This document shows, one piece after another, positions 44,801-57,211 of a stretch of 64,000 nucleotides of DNA. The notes beneath the pieces are model-generated. The model ran no database searches. It saw nothing but the letters and a program-made list of their open reading frames with translations, and was not told the origin of the DNA. The DNA comes from an uncultured Acidobacteriota bacterium (GTDB taxonomy: Bacteria; Acidobacteriota; Blastocatellia; Pyrinomonadales; Pyrinomonadaceae): positions 1-64,000 of the forward strand of contig CALMYB010000017.1 in the NCBI GenBank assembly GCA_937873515.1. The letters are read 5' to 3'. The translations under genes were made by a program, and so were the position numbers. The first letter of the stretch is position 1, and every line of letters begins with the position of its first letter.

Positions 44801-47491
44801 ATGGAATTAGCTAAGGCATTTGACCCGAATACAGCCGAAGGTTGGTACAAGACGTGGGAGGAGAATGGATTCTTTGCTCCTGAGATCAATGAGGACGAGA
44901 CGTCCCCGACATATTCGATCGTCATCCCTCCGCCGAATGTGACGGGAAGTCTCCACATGGGACACGCACTTCAGCACACGCTGATGGACGTGCTGGCCCG
45001 TTGGAAGCGAATGCAAGGCTATCGGACGCTCTGGCTGCCGGGAACGGACCATGCGGGCATCTCCGTTCAGAGAAAGGTAGTTGAGCAGCTGAAGAAAGAC
45101 GAAGGAAAGTCGCCGATCGACGTCGGCCGCGATGAATTTGTTCGTCGGGCGTGGAAATGGAAAGACCAATACGGTAATACCATCACGACGCAAATGCGGC
45201 GCGAAGGAGCATCGGTCGATTGGTCCCGGCAGCGGTTTACGATGGATGAAGACCTATCGCTTGCCGTCCGCAGCGTGTTTGTCGCACTCTACGACGAAGG
45301 AAATATATATCGCGGCCTTCGCATCGTTAATTGGTGTCCAAAGGACAAGACGGTTCTCTCGGACCTTGAGGTAAAAGAAGAAACCAAGAAGGACGGGAAG
45401 CTGACCTACCTTAAGTATCCCGTGCAGGGAACTGACCGTACCATTACGGTCGCGACGACGCGTCCCGAGACAATGCTCGGTGATACTGCGGTCGCGGTAA
45501 ATCCTTCTGACGAGCGATATGCGGATCTGATCGGAAAGGTGGTCGATCTTCCGCTAACCGGCCGTGAAATCCCGATCATTGCGGACGAGTATGTTGATGC
45601 GGAATTTGGTACCGGAGCGGTCAAGATCACGCCTGCTCATGACCCGAACGACTATTTGGTCGGAGAACGCCACGGCTTAGAGCAGCTTCTCGTAATGGAC
45701 GACGCCGGGAAGATGAATGCTGCGGCCGGGACTGATTTCGAGGGGCTTGATCGATTTGAAGCTCGCGAAAAGGTTGTTGCTAGATTTGACGAGCTCGGCC
45801 TGCTTGAGAAGGTCGAGGATTATGAGATAACGCTACCGATCTGCGAAAGATGCAAGACGATCGTCGAGCCGATCTTGAGCGAGCAATGGTTCGTCAAGAT
45901 GGACGAGATGCGTGACATCGCGCTCGATGTGATGCGGTCCGAAGGGGTTCCGCATTTCTTTCCGCAAGTGCCGCACGAAAAGGTCTATACGAACTGGCTG
46001 GAGAATCTCAAGGATTGGACGATCTCCCGGCAGCTCTGGTGGGGCCATCAGATACCTGCGTGGTACGACGACGAAGGGAACGTATTTGTTGCGTTGACCG
46101 AAGCGGAAGCTCGGACAAAGGCAGGCGGAAAGGAGCTAAGGCAGGATCAGGACGTGCTCGATACGTGGTTCTCGAGCGGGCTGTGGGCATTCTCGACCTT
46201 TGGGTGGACCGGAGAGAACGGCGTAACAGAGACGCCCGACCTCGACAATTTCCTGCCGACAGACGTGCTGGTGACCGGCCGTGACATCATCTTCCTATGG
46301 GTTTCGCGTATGGTGATGCTAACGAAGAAATTCACCGGCAAGATACCGTTCGGCGACGTCGTCGTCACGGGAACCGTTCTTGGAAAGGACGGAAAACCGA
46401 TGTCGAAATCGCGGAACAACGGCGTCGACCCCATCGAGATGTTCGACAAGTTCGGTGTTGACGCGACGCGCGTTTACCTTGCGTCGATCGCTACTGGCGC
46501 CGATATCAAGTGGAACGATCTTCTCATCGAGACATACCGCAATTTCGCCAACAAGATCTGGAATGCGACGCGGTTCTGTTTGCTGAACTCTGACAACGCA
46601 TCGATAAGGCCGCTCGACGCGGCCGAGGCCCGTTCGATGGCTGCGGCGGATCGCTGGATACTTTCACGGCTGACGCGAACCTCGCAGGCGGTCAACAAGG
46701 CTCTCGAGACGTATCAATATCACGAGGCGGTCTCGCTGCTTTACCATTTCTTCTGGGACGATTTCTGCGATTGGTATATCGAGTTGAAGAAGGACGAGAT
46801 CACGAGCGGAGACGCGGACGCGAGTTCGTTCATCCTTTCTGTGCTCGAACAAGCTCTTCGGCTTTTACATCCGTTTATGCCGTATCTGACCGAGGAATTG
46901 TGGCAAAAGCTGCCGGGCGTTGGGCGTGGCCTGCACAACCCGGCTTACGCGAATGCAGAGCAGACGATCATGCTTGCCGATTTTCCGAAAGGCGACCGGC
47001 AATTCATTGACGATATCGCCGAGAATGAGATCTCGGCCGTCATCGAATTGATCACCAAGATCCGTAATATTCGTGCGGAGATGAACATTTCGCCATCGAT
47101 AAAGTTCGTCGTTCACGTCGCCGGAAGCAGCGTGCTGCGCGAAATTCTCGCCGCGAACGAGGAGCAGATACTGAAACTTGCGAGAGCATCGAAACTGGTT
47201 CTGTCAACCGCCCTAGTCGTGCCGAAGGCGTCGGCTAAAGCGGTACTCTCGGGCGGAACCGAGGTTGCGGTCCCGCTCGAGGGCTTGATCGATTTTGAGA
47301 AGGAGCGAGGCCGCCTTCAGACTCAGGTGGAGAAGCTAGGAATTGAGTTACAGCGGCTCGACCGTCAGCTTTCGAATGGAAATTTCGTTGAGCGCGCACC
47401 AGTAGAAAAAGTGCGTGAACTCCGCGAAAGGAAAGAAGAGATCGAACAGCAGACCTCCGCTATCAAGCTCAATATCGAGGCGTTGGGATGA
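44801..47491 (+). CDS. valS: Valyl-tRNA synthetase
   Basis: 896 aa class I synthetase. The HIGH-type motif is in PPPNVTGSLHMGHALQ near residue 46; the editing domain holds TTRPETMLGDTAVAV; WTISRQLWWGHQIPAW and PTDVLVTGRDIIFLW are ValRS-specific; the KMSKS loop reads GKPMSKSRNNGVDP. A coiled-coil arm ends the protein (LQTQVEKLGIELQRLDRQL). It charges tRNA-Val. The ATG at 44801 with GGAAAG ahead is preferred; an upstream in-frame start at 44747 would add residues that are not conserved. The stop overlaps the next gene's start. Confidence 0.97.
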   Translation: MELAKAFDPNTAEGWYKTWEENGFFAPEINEDETSPTYSIVIPPPNVTGSLHMGHALQHTLMDVLARWKRMQGYRTLWLPGTDHAGISVQRKVVEQLKKDEGKSPIDVGRDEFVRRAWKWKDQYGNTITTQMRREGASVDWSRQRFTMDEDLSLAVRSVFVALYDEGNIYRGLRIVNWCPKDKTVLSDLEVKEETKKDGKLTYLKYPVQGTDRTITVATTRPETMLGDTAVAVNPSDERYADLIGKVVDLPLTGREIPIIADEYVDAEFGTGAVKITPAHDPNDYLVGERHGLEQLLVMDDAGKMNAAAGTDFEGLDRFEAREKVVARFDELGLLEKVEDYEITLPICERCKTIVEPILSEQWFVKMDEMRDIALDVMRSEGVPHFFPQVPHEKVYTNWLENLKDWTISRQLWWGHQIPAWYDDEGNVFVALTEAEARTKAGGKELRQDQDVLDTWFSSGLWAFSTFGWTGENGVTETPDLDNFLPTDVLVTGRDIIFLWVSRMVMLTKKFTGKIPFGDVVVTGTVLGKDGKPMSKSRNNGVDPIEMFDKFGVDATRVYLASIATGADIKWNDLLIETYRNFANKIWNATRFCLLNSDNASIRPLDAAEARSMAAADRWILSRLTRTSQAVNKALETYQYHEAVSLLYHFFWDDFCDWYIELKKDEITSGDADASSFILSVLEQALRLLHPFMPYLTEELWQKLPGVGRGLHNPAYANAEQTIMLADFPKGDRQFIDDIAENEISAVIELITKIRNIRAEMNISPSIKFVVHVAGSSVLREILAANEEQILKLARASKLVLSTALVVPKASAKAVLSGGTEVAVPLEGLIDFEKERGRLQTQVEKLGIELQRLDRQLSNGNFVERAPVEKVRELRERKEEIEQQTSAIKLNIEALG

Positions 47492-48147
47492 TGAAAATTC
47501 TGTGGATCGTTTTTGTCTTGGCTTTCTGTGCTCCAAATTTGTTCGCCCAGGCGAGGGAGCTTGCTAGGCAGGAATTCGAAAGGGTCCTTGAGAAGGGTAA
47601 TGACCTAAAAAATGCGGTCTCTCATATAGAAACTCGAACTCTCGAGTATTTTGAGGATCGTGATAAGCAGGGGCACGTCTCGGAGCAGGACGTACGCGAG
47701 GTGTTGATCTCCGGCCAGTGGCGAACGGTTGAGGTTCGAAACGATGGTGATACTTCTGTTCGCTCCGAGCGTCTTTGGGACGGAAGGGCTCTCTACGTGC
47801 GAAACGGCGATGGACCTTGGACCAAGCTCTCCGGTTGGGGTAGCGGCTCGGGTGAACTCGAATCTGGACGATTTGACTTTAAGTATTGTTACCTTGGGAG
47901 AGTGAACGTCGATGGACGCGCGGCAGAACTCTATGAGGTGCGTCGAGATCGAATCGCAAAAAAGACATCAGCGACAAGAACTACTGAGTACCACTATGTC
48001 CGCATTACCAAGTATTGGTTCCTCGCCGATGGGAGACTTCTGAAAATGCTTAGGGACGAAACAGTTGACGGCTCAAGAGCACTCAGTCGAGAGACAACTG
48101 ACGTCGACTACAACACAAAAGACTTGAAGATAGAGGCTCCGATTTGA
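47488..48147 (+). CDS. Exported protein of unknown function
   Basis: 219 aa. A clear signal peptide (WIVFVLAFCAPNLFAQA, cleavage near residue 19). The rest is soluble, beta-rich in character, with WRTVEVRNDGDTSVRSERLW and a TTEYHYVRITKYWFLADG stretch that recalls proteins measuring or binding lipids or surface polymers, but I do not recognise the family. Starts inside the last codons of valS (ATGATG over the TGA), so it is probably expressed with it. Confidence 0.65.
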   Translation: MMKILWIVFVLAFCAPNLFAQARELARQEFERVLEKGNDLKNAVSHIETRTLEYFEDRDKQGHVSEQDVREVLISGQWRTVEVRNDGDTSVRSERLWDGRALYVRNGDGPWTKLSGWGSGSGELESGRFDFKYCYLGRVNVDGRAAELYEVRRDRIAKKTSATRTTEYHYVRITKYWFLADGRLLKMLRDETVDGSRALSRETTDVDYNTKDLKIEAPI

Positions 48148-48190
48148 ATCGGCACCGGGCTGGACGCGCAAGCAGAGTCCAACAAGGATA

Positions 48191-48226
48191 GGGCTCGACG
48201 CGGACTACGCGCGAACAGTCAAGCCC
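48191..48226. other. Imperfect inverted repeat between convergent genes
   Basis: GGGCTCGAC (48191-48199) and GTCAAGCCC (48218-48226) pair in eight of nine positions around an 18-base GC-rich loop. It sits between the ends of two convergent genes and could act as a bidirectional transcription barrier, but there is no T run. Confidence 0.3.
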
Positions 48227-48242
48227 AACCCCATGAGTCAAA

Positions 48243-48692
48243 TTAGTCTTCGTCGTCCGATGACGACGAGCCCGGCGTTACGGTAAAAGTCTCAGACTTT
48301 GAGTCCTTTTTCTCCCCATTCTCGTCATACATTTCGGCGACCATCTTGAATGTACCACCGGCGGTGCTCGAGATGGTTTGGTAATGATACTTCGCCAGAG
48401 CGTCGCCATCCATGTCAAGGTCAACGACGCTGTTCTCGATGACAGTTCCGGGAGCAACGCCCTTCATATTCTCTACTTGGATGTACATCTTAACCTTTAC
48501 CTTTCCGGGGTTATTTGCGACGCCGGCAACTGCATAGACCGTCTCACCGGCAGCGAAATTGCTGTTCGGGCTTGTCACGTCGGCGTTTTTGCCGACCTTA
48601 AGGCTGTCCAAATTTGCTGTGCTGAAGTTACAGGCAAAAGCTGCGGTGAATATTACGGCTGCGACGATCGAAATGCTTGCGGCGTGGCGCAT
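48243..48692 (-). CDS. Small exported protein, possible lipoprotein
   Basis: 149 aa. Signal segment AASISIVAAVIFTAAFAC with a Cys at ~20; the lipobox is imperfect (AFAC) so lipid attachment is uncertain. The mature part is beta-strand-like (VKVKMYIQVENMKG, TAGGTFKMVAEMYDENG) and ends in a Ser/Asp-rich tail. Function unknown. The ATG at 48692 has GGAG 11 bases ahead; the reading frame stays open further upstream into nadC on the other strand, but that extension is rejected. Confidence 0.7.
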   Translation of the reverse strand: MRHAASISIVAAVIFTAAFACNFSTANLDSLKVGKNADVTSPNSNFAAGETVYAVAGVANNPGKVKVKMYIQVENMKGVAPGTVIENSVVDLDMDGDALAKYHYQTISSTAGGTFKMVAEMYDENGEKKDSKSETFTVTPGSSSSDDED

Positions 48693-48828
48693 AGGAAAGT
48701 TCTCTCCAAATAATTTGATCTCAAATTTCGTTTTTGACGACGAAAGAGCGTAGCCTGAAACGGCCCTAGTGTCAATTTGAAAACAGGGGATATTGACACT
48801 GTTCTTTCGTAACGTATGATTGTCATTT

Positions 48829-49680
48829 ATGAACATGCTTGACAGCAGTGAATTGATGGCGTCGATCGGCCAGTTCCTTGCCGAAGATATAGGCCGCGGC
48901 GACATAACTACTCGATCTTGCGTTTCGCCAGACAAAATGGGCAACGGACGCTTTCTCGCGAAGGAGTATATGGTCGTTTGCGGCCTTGATGTCGCCGAAG
49001 CCGTATTCTTCCACCTCGATCCGGATTCGCCGGAGATCGAGACGAGCTTCAACGAGGGAGATGAGGTCGAGGAGGGAACGGTGATCGGCACACTAGGCGG
49101 CTATGCCGACGTGCTCCTTACGGGTGAACGCCTCGCCCTGAACCTGCTTCAGCGGATGTCGGGCGTTGCGACGCTGACGCGGCAATTCGTAAAGGCGATC
49201 GAGGGGACGGCCGCTTCGATCGTCGATACCCGCAAGACTACGCCCGGCCTGCGAATGCTGGAAAAATACGCCGTCGTGATCGGCGGAGGCAAAAATCATC
49301 GAATGGGCCTTGATGATGGTATTTTGATCAAGGACAACCATATTGCACTCGCCGGAGGCATTACGGAAGCTGTCAATGCGGCTCGCTCCCTGGCGGGTCA
49401 TCTTCACAAGGTCGAAGTCGAAATAATGAATTGGGCACAGCTTCGCGAAGCGATCGAAGCCGGGGCCGAGATCGTGATGCTCGACAATCAGACACCTGAA
49501 GAGGCCGCAAAACTTGTCGATATGGCCCGAAATTTGAATCCGAACGTCCTCATCGAGGCTTCGGGCAATATGAACCTCGACCGTGTTCGTTCGTTTGCTG
49601 AAGCCGGCGTCGATCTGATCTCTGTGGGTAAACTCACACATTCGGCGCGCGCCGTCGATATCAGCTTTAAGATCCAGTAG
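48829..49680 (+). CDS. nadC: Quinolinate phosphoribosyltransferase
   Basis: 283 aa. EDIGRGDITTRS near the start, ALNLLQRMSGVATLT, VDTRKTTPGLRMLEKYAV, GGGKNHRMGLDDGILIKDNH and EASGNMNLDRV give the complete family pattern. It makes nicotinate mononucleotide from quinolinate and PRPP in NAD synthesis. Two ATG codons (48829 and 48835) and a TTG at 48820 are possible starts; the first ATG is used. Its 3' end overlaps the convergent CPBP gene by 14 bp. nadA and nadB are not in the window. Confidence 0.95.
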   Translation: MNMLDSSELMASIGQFLAEDIGRGDITTRSCVSPDKMGNGRFLAKEYMVVCGLDVAEAVFFHLDPDSPEIETSFNEGDEVEEGTVIGTLGGYADVLLTGERLALNLLQRMSGVATLTRQFVKAIEGTAASIVDTRKTTPGLRMLEKYAVVIGGGKNHRMGLDDGILIKDNHIALAGGITEAVNAARSLAGHLHKVEVEIMNWAQLREAIEAGAEIVMLDNQTPEEAAKLVDMARNLNPNVLIEASGNMNLDRVRSFAEAGVDLISVGKLTHSARAVDISFKIQ

Positions 49681-50593
49681 CGGAGGTACGGCCTGCGAAT
49701 TCTGCGAGTTGCGGAGCCGGCCGAAGGCTCGGTAGTAAGTACATCGCTCCGATGAGGACAAGCAGGGCGATAGTGCAGCCGACGCTGCCTTCAATTCCGT
49801 AAGCTTCGCCTGTGAGCCACTTTGGCCCGTGGTCTGTTTCGACAAAAAGTGTGATCGGCGAGAGGAATTTAAGGCCGCTCACTTCGATCCCAAAGATCGA
49901 ACCTTGCGCGAAGTTCCACATAAAATGCAGCCCAAAAGGCAGCCATAGATCCAGCGTTTTTAGATAAGCGAGGCTGAATACAACTCCTGCCAGAATGGTG
50001 TTTGCGGTTGAGACCGCATCGGCGGCCGGATTCGTAAGGTGAACAACTCCAAAGAGAATGGACGTCAAACCTATCACGAGCCACGCAAGACCGCTTCGCG
50101 CGAAGGTTTGTAAGATGTAGCCTCGGAAAAGAGCCTCTTCGAAGGCCGCTCCGAATGCGAAGAACACGAACGAGAGCCCGATCTGATATGCGAGCACCGA
50201 AAGCGGTTCTTCGCTAAGGCGGAATTGCAGATCTCCTCCGATCAGTGCCGGCAGTATCGCTATCACGATCGCAGCAAAGCCTAGTGCGTTGCCAATCAGC
50301 AAATGCTTTAGCCAGCCAGTCGAAAACGCGGCGCCGAAGGCCCGAAAGGGAAGTCTCTCGAAGATCCTGCCGCAGAGCCACGCAACGGCGCCCGCCAGGA
50401 TCGTACTGACGAAAAGCCCGCCGAGGCCCAGCAGCCTCTGGTCGCTCGTTTCTTTCATCAGATAGCCGGTCGCGATAACCAGCAGGGTCTGAGTGCCAAC
50501 ACTCACTAGACCGTAGAAAACTAGGAAAAAGAAGGCGCGCCAGCCGCTCCGAAGTATGCTGCTTGTGTCGAAGAAGATCGTAGAAAGCGTCAT
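49667..50593 (-). CDS. CPBP-family intramembrane metalloprotease
   Basis: 308 aa with about 8 membrane helices. The CPBP/CAAX-protease motifs are present: EEALFRG (Glu-Glu-x3-Arg), FGVVHL (Phe-x3-His) and HFMWNFAQ (His-x3-Asn). Bacterial members include bacteriocin-immunity-like and regulatory proteases; the substrate cannot be predicted. The ATG at 50593 is 66 bp from the divergent NtrY gene, so the two may share a regulatory region. Its end overlaps nadC on the opposite strand. Confidence 0.85.
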   Translation of the reverse strand: MTLSTIFFDTSSILRSGWRAFFFLVFYGLVSVGTQTLLVIATGYLMKETSDQRLLGLGGLFVSTILAGAVAWLCGRIFERLPFRAFGAAFSTGWLKHLLIGNALGFAAIVIAILPALIGGDLQFRLSEEPLSVLAYQIGLSFVFFAFGAAFEEALFRGYILQTFARSGLAWLVIGLTSILFGVVHLTNPAADAVSTANTILAGVVFSLAYLKTLDLWLPFGLHFMWNFAQGSIFGIEVSGLKFLSPITLFVETDHGPKWLTGEAYGIEGSVGCTIALLVLIGAMYLLPSLRPAPQLAEFAGRTSATGS

Positions 50594-50659
50594 CGAGAAC
50601 GGATGTTCGGCGGCATATCTCCGTGCCCGAACATAGTTTATAATAGCATCCGAAGCACA

Positions 50660-52792
<2,133 letters not shown>

Positions 52793-52798
52793 TAGGTT

Positions 52799-54142
52799 AT
52801 GCCTGAGAAAATCCTAATTGTTGACGACGAACGCGGAATCCGCGAGACTCTTCGAGGTGTGCTTGAGGACGAGAATTTCGTCGTCTCGACGGCCGTCTCG
52901 GGCGAAGAGTGTCTCGAAGCGGTCAAACAAGCTTCCTTTTCGTGCATTTTGCTCGACATCTGGCTCGGATCAGGGATTGACGGGCTCGAAACTTTGGAGC
53001 GGCTCTCCGAAGCGGGAAATGACGCCGCGGTCGTAATGATATCCGGCCACGGAAACATCGAGACCGCAGTCCGATCGACAAAACTCGGTGCTTTCGACTT
53101 CATCGAGAAGCCGCTGAGTCTCGAACGCACGATCGTGACAGTAAAGAACGCGATCCGGCAACGCAAACTCGAACAGGCTAACAACCAGCTTCGTCGAGAA
53201 CTTGCTGAACAGTATGAGATGGTCGGTGAATCGATCGCGATGCGGGCTCTCCGCAAGCAGATCTCGATCGTGGCACCGACCGAAGGCCGCGTACTCATAT
53301 CCGGCGAAAGCGGAACGGGCAAAGAACTCGTCGCGCGTGCCATCCACAATCAATCGAATCGTTCCGGTGCAGCATTTGTCGAGATAAACTCGGCAGCGAT
53401 CCCAGAAGAACTCGTCGAGAGCGAACTTTTCGGCCACGCAAAAGGTGCTTTCTCAGGCGCGACCAAGGCGAAGAAAGGGAAATTCCAGATAGCCGACGGC
53501 GCGACGTTATTTCTAGACGAGATCGGCGATATGTCGGCAACGGTTCAAGCGAAAATGCTTCGCGTCCTCGAAGAGCAGCGCTTCGAACCGGTCGGCAGCA
53601 ACACGCCGATAGTCGTCGATGTTCGCATTATTTCTGCGACGAATAAATCGCTAGATACACTTATCGAGAGCGGCGATTTCCGCGCCGACCTTTTCTATCG
53701 CCTGAATGTAATACCGTTTCAGGTACCGCCGCTGCGAGAACGCCCCGAGGACGTGCCAAAGCTCATCGAACATTTCAATCGGCGATTCAGTGCTGATTAC
53801 GGCAAGCACCCTAAGAGTTTTGCCGATGCAACTGTCGCAAAGCTGCAGGAATACTCATGGCCGGGAAATGTTCGGGAGCTAAAGAACACGGTCGAACGTG
53901 TAGTTATCATGGCGGGCGACTCCGAGGTGACGCCGGACGACCTGCCCGAACTTTCCGATGGAACGCTTGAAGCCGCCCATTTCCGCTTTCAAAAATTCAA
54001 AGATGCCACCGACGCCTATCAGCGCGATTTCATCCGCCACAAGCTCGCCCAATTCGACGGCAATGTTGCGAAGGCTGCAGAAGACATGGGCGTCGACCGC
54101 AGCCATCTTTACCGCAGAATGCGGAATCTCGGCATCAAGTAA
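52799..54142 (+). CDS. ntrX: NtrX/NtrC-like sigma-54-dependent response regulator
   Basis: 447 aa. Receiver domain with Asp in [13 protein letters not shown] and Lys in FIEKPL; AAA+ domain with Walker [15 protein letters not shown], Walker [11 protein letters not shown] and the sigma-54 contact loop as GAFSGA instead of GAFTGA; arginine finger region [15 protein letters not shown]-terminal Fis-type HTH ([18 protein letters not shown]). It activates RpoN promoters after phosphorylation, plausibly by the upstream kinase. Its stop codon is directly adjacent to the stop of the convergent M3 peptidase. Confidence 0.92.
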   Translation: MPEKILIVDDERGIRETLRGVLEDENFVVSTAVSGEECLEAVKQASFSCILLDIWLGSGIDGLETLERLSEAGNDAAVVMISGHGNIETAVRSTKLGAFDFIEKPLSLERTIVTVKNAIRQRKLEQANNQLRRELAEQYEMVGESIAMRALRKQISIVAPTEGRVLISGESGTGKELVARAIHNQSNRSGAAFVEINSAAIPEELVESELFGHAKGAFSGATKAKKGKFQIADGATLFLDEIGDMSATVQAKMLRVLEEQRFEPVGSNTPIVVDVRIISATNKSLDTLIESGDFRADLFYRLNVIPFQVPPLRERPEDVPKLIEHFNRRFSADYGKHPKSFADATVAKLQEYSWPGNVRELKNTVERVVIMAGDSEVTPDDLPELSDGTLEAAHFRFQKFKDATDAYQRDFIRHKLAQFDGNVAKAAEDMGVDRSHLYRRMRNLGIK

Positions 54143-56332
54143 TTACTTCTTCGGGACAGGAAACCCTCGGTCCTCCATCAATGCTTCAACCCGTGCATCG
54201 TGACCGCGGAAGAGTTTGTACGCAATGAGCGGATCGATCGTGTTCCCGATCGAGAAGACGTACTTCTTCAACCGTGCGGCGACTTTCTTATCATACGGCC
54301 CGCCTGCTTCTGTGAAAGCTGTGAATGCGTCGGCAGAATGAACGTCCGACCACAAGTAGCTGTAATATCCCGCCGAATAATCGTCGCTTCCGAAAATGTG
54401 TCGGAACTGCGTCGGGCGATGCCGCATCACGATCTCTTTGGGCATGTTGAGCGCCGCCAGCGTCTCTTGCTCGAACTTGTCCGGATCGATCGGCGTATCG
54501 CCGGCAAGGTGCATTTTCATATCGACGAGGGCGCTTGCAAGATACTCGGTCGTGTCAAAGCCCTGGTTGAACGTAGATGCCTCTTGGATCTTCTTCACTA
54601 GTTCCTGCGGGATCGGTTTGCCGGTCTTATAGTTGATGGCGAATCTATTCAGAACTTCCGGCGTCGAAAGCCAATGTTCAAGAAGCTGTGAAGGGAATTC
54701 AACGTAATCTGATGGCACTGCCGTCCCCGAAAGCGTCGGGTATGTAACGTTCGACGAAAGGCCGTGCAGAGCATGGCCGAATTCGTGGAACATCGTCGTC
54801 GCATCGTCCCATGAGATGAGCACGGGCTCACCCGGTTTTGCTTTCACGAAGTTCGAGTTGTTGGAGACGATCGTCGTGATCTCTTTCCCGCCGATACGTG
54901 ATTGGTTGCGGTACTGATTCATCCACGCGCCGCTGTCCTTGCCGTCGCGGGCGTACGGATCGAAATACCAGAGACCTACGTGCTTGCCCGTCTTCTTGTC
55001 CGAAACCTCGTAAACCGTTACGTCCGGATGGAATACCGGAATACCTTCGACCTTCTTGAAGCCGAGGCCGAACAACTCACCCGCGACCCAGAACATTGCC
55101 TCGCGCATCTTGTCTAGCTGCAGATAAGGCTTCACTTCATTCTGATCAAGGTCGTACTTGGCTTTTCTGACCTTCTCCATATAGTAGTGATAATCCCACG
55201 GCTCGATCTTCACGCCTTTGCCTTCGGCATCTGCGACCTTCTGCATGTCAGCTACCTCTTCGTGCACCCGTCCGATCGCCGCAGGCCAAACTTCTTCCAT
55301 CAACTTCATTGCATTCTCAGGTGTTTTGGCCATCTTCTGTTCGAGGATCCAATGCGCATGAGTCGGGAAGCCGAAGAGCTTTGCGCGCTCGGCACGAAGC
55401 TTTAAGATCTGCGTGATGATCGCTTTGTTGTCGCGACTGTCGTTGTTGTCGCCGCGGCTGACGAACATCTTCCAGACCTTTTCACGAAGGCCTCGGTCAT
55501 CTGCATACGTGAGAAACGGATCCGTAGATGAACGCGTATTTCGGATCATCCAGCCTTTTTTGCCCTTCGACTGAGCGTCAGCGGCCGCCGCGTCTTTCAA
55601 AGATTGCGGAAGCCCCGAAAGCTGTGCCTCATTGTCGATGAGGACAAAGAGTTCACCTTCTTCGCCTTGAAGATTCTGATTGAATTTCGCAAAAAGACTC
55701 GCTAGTTCTTGATTGAGCTTCGAGACCTTCGCCTTTGTCGCGGCATCAAGCTTTGCGCCGGCGTGCGTGAAGTTCTCGTAATAGACCTTAACGAGCCGCT
55801 TCTGTTCGGAAGTGAGTCTTTTTGCCGCCGGTGAATTCTTGACCGCTTCGATCCTCTTGAACAGCGCACCGTTCTGCACGATCTTGTCGTAATGTGCTGC
55901 GAGCTTCGGACCCATTTCCGCTTGGATCGGAGCGAACTCGGCGGAGTTCATATTGGTCGCCCAGATCCCGAAAATAATATTCACGCGGGCAAGCATCTGA
56001 CCCGAGTTTTCAAGCGGAACGAACGTATTCGCGAAGGTCGGCCTCGCTTTATTGTTCGCAATAGCGTCGATCTCTTTTAGATTCTGAGCCATCGCGATCT
56101 CCATCGCCGGTTTGAAATCGGCGATCTTGACCTTGTCAAAAGGGGGAACGCCGCCGTACGACCCCGTCCAATCCGCAGTTAGCGGATTCGTCGCCGGATC
56201 GAATTGGGTCGGTTGAGCCGGCGTTTCTGCGGCCGCAGAAGTTGGCGGAGTGTCAAATTGCATATAGATCAGGACAAGAGCCGTAAGCAGCAAGGCGCCG
56301 GCAAAGATACGTAACATTCCAATTTTGTACAT
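54143..56332 (-). CDS. M3-family oligopeptidase (Dcp/OpdA-like)
   Basis: 729 aa. An N-terminal hydrophobic segment (FAGALLLTALVLIYM) makes it an exported or anchored protein. The gluzincin site HEFGHALH (His-Glu-x2-His with a further Glu downstream in EFPSQLLEHW) defines the M3 family; PSDYVEFPSQ is typical of Dcp/OpdA. It cleaves short peptides, probably in the periplasm. GAGGAG lies 11 bases before the ATG at 56332; a second ATG four codons later is possible. Confidence 0.92.
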   Translation of the reverse strand: MYKIGMLRIFAGALLLTALVLIYMQFDTPPTSAAAETPAQPTQFDPATNPLTADWTGSYGGVPPFDKVKIADFKPAMEIAMAQNLKEIDAIANNKARPTFANTFVPLENSGQMLARVNIIFGIWATNMNSAEFAPIQAEMGPKLAAHYDKIVQNGALFKRIEAVKNSPAAKRLTSEQKRLVKVYYENFTHAGAKLDAATKAKVSKLNQELASLFAKFNQNLQGEEGELFVLIDNEAQLSGLPQSLKDAAAADAQSKGKKGWMIRNTRSSTDPFLTYADDRGLREKVWKMFVSRGDNNDSRDNKAIITQILKLRAERAKLFGFPTHAHWILEQKMAKTPENAMKLMEEVWPAAIGRVHEEVADMQKVADAEGKGVKIEPWDYHYYMEKVRKAKYDLDQNEVKPYLQLDKMREAMFWVAGELFGLGFKKVEGIPVFHPDVTVYEVSDKKTGKHVGLWYFDPYARDGKDSGAWMNQYRNQSRIGGKEITTIVSNNSNFVKAKPGEPVLISWDDATTMFHEFGHALHGLSSNVTYPTLSGTAVPSDYVEFPSQLLEHWLSTPEVLNRFAINYKTGKPIPQELVKKIQEASTFNQGFDTTEYLASALVDMKMHLAGDTPIDPDKFEQETLAALNMPKEIVMRHRPTQFRHIFGSDDYSAGYYSYLWSDVHSADAFTAFTEAGGPYDKKVAARLKKYVFSIGNTIDPLIAYKLFRGHDARVEALMEDRGFPVPKK

Positions 56333-56537
56333 TGTCAGGGAATCTCCTCAAGGTCTTTTGATTCTACATTCTCGCCTTCGGTTGGGCAATTTCGTTGCGA
56401 TCGGCTCTCGCCCTTTGTTCCGTTCCGCTCGGCGCGGAACAAGCGGAACAGAACGGAACAAAAATAGGCGTTTTTTGAGGCTCGCGTTACAAATTGTGTC
56501 ACTTTTCACCATCTTCAGTGCCTCGTCGGCAGTCAGA

Positions 56538-56586
56538 ACCGCCTACGTCAGCGGGCGGTCAGAAGCACTCGGCTCCATCGGAGCCG
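56538..56586. repeat. Pair of adjacent inverted repeats
   Basis: ACCGCC (56538-56543) / GGCGGT (56554-56559), then CGGCTCC (56570-56576) / GGAGCCG (56580-56586). The first begins in the AGTCAGAACC copy. The close pairing of two hairpins resembles REP-type elements, but a second full copy is not visible in this window. Confidence 0.45.
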
Positions 56587-56624
56587 AATGTTTGTAGAAC
56601 GCCACCGTTAAAACACATCCCGGA

Positions 56625-56639
56625 GGCGGCTCTGCCGCC
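56625..56639. repeat. GC-rich inverted repeat, copy 1
   Basis: GGCGGC (56625-56630) and GCCGCC (56634-56639) around TCT. The same arms recur at 57365-57380. Confidence 0.5.
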
Positions 56640-57060
56640 GACAAACGTCTGGATAGGAGTTTTGGTCGCCATTTTGTCCCGGAAAACGGCCCCTGGGACA
56701 GTCGTGGGACAGCCTCTGGGACAAATAAGTCGCGTGTTATCAGCTACTTACATAAAACAAGGCAAAATCTCGCGAAGAAAATTCGGTCTGCCATTCGTGA
56801 GATCTTCGCTCTTAACGCCCGAGGAGAGTTTGTCGCGTGTTTCACACGCTCCGAGGAATTATTTGGTCATCTTTTTACAGGATCCGCTTCGCTCCTCCTG
56901 TAGCTAGCAAAATTGCCGCGTACAGCACGTTCCCTCGCAAACGTTAGCACCAACGCATCCGTCGCGTCAGCGACGTCTGAGATCGATCCGACAACGGGCA
57001 TTCGTAAAATTCCGCTCAAACGTCGCAGACGCGACGCGAAATCGTTTTTACGCCGTTATC

Positions 57061-57075
57061 GTGGGTTGAACCCAC
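57061..57075. repeat. Perfect 15-base inverted repeat
   Basis: GTGGGTT-G-AACCCAC, a near-symmetrical palindrome in the non-coding region, followed by CTTCTAC. No T run, so a terminator is unlikely. Confidence 0.45.
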
Positions 57076-57211
57076 CTTCTACAGTGACGCCTTCGCTAAG
57101 CGATGAATGCCTATTCCCGATTCACCATTCACGAATTTTCAAAGATCCAACCGTGCCAAGGATACGCTACTGCCTCGCCCAATAGAAGAACAAACCGCAC
57201 AGAATGTATAA

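Noticed and set aside
48693-49091. N-terminal extension of the small exported protein
   Set aside because: It would overlap nadC on the opposite strand; the signal peptide and ribosome site place the start at 48692.
49093-49845. 250-aa minus-strand frame across nadC
   Set aside because: Antisense to well-supported nadC and no domain signal.
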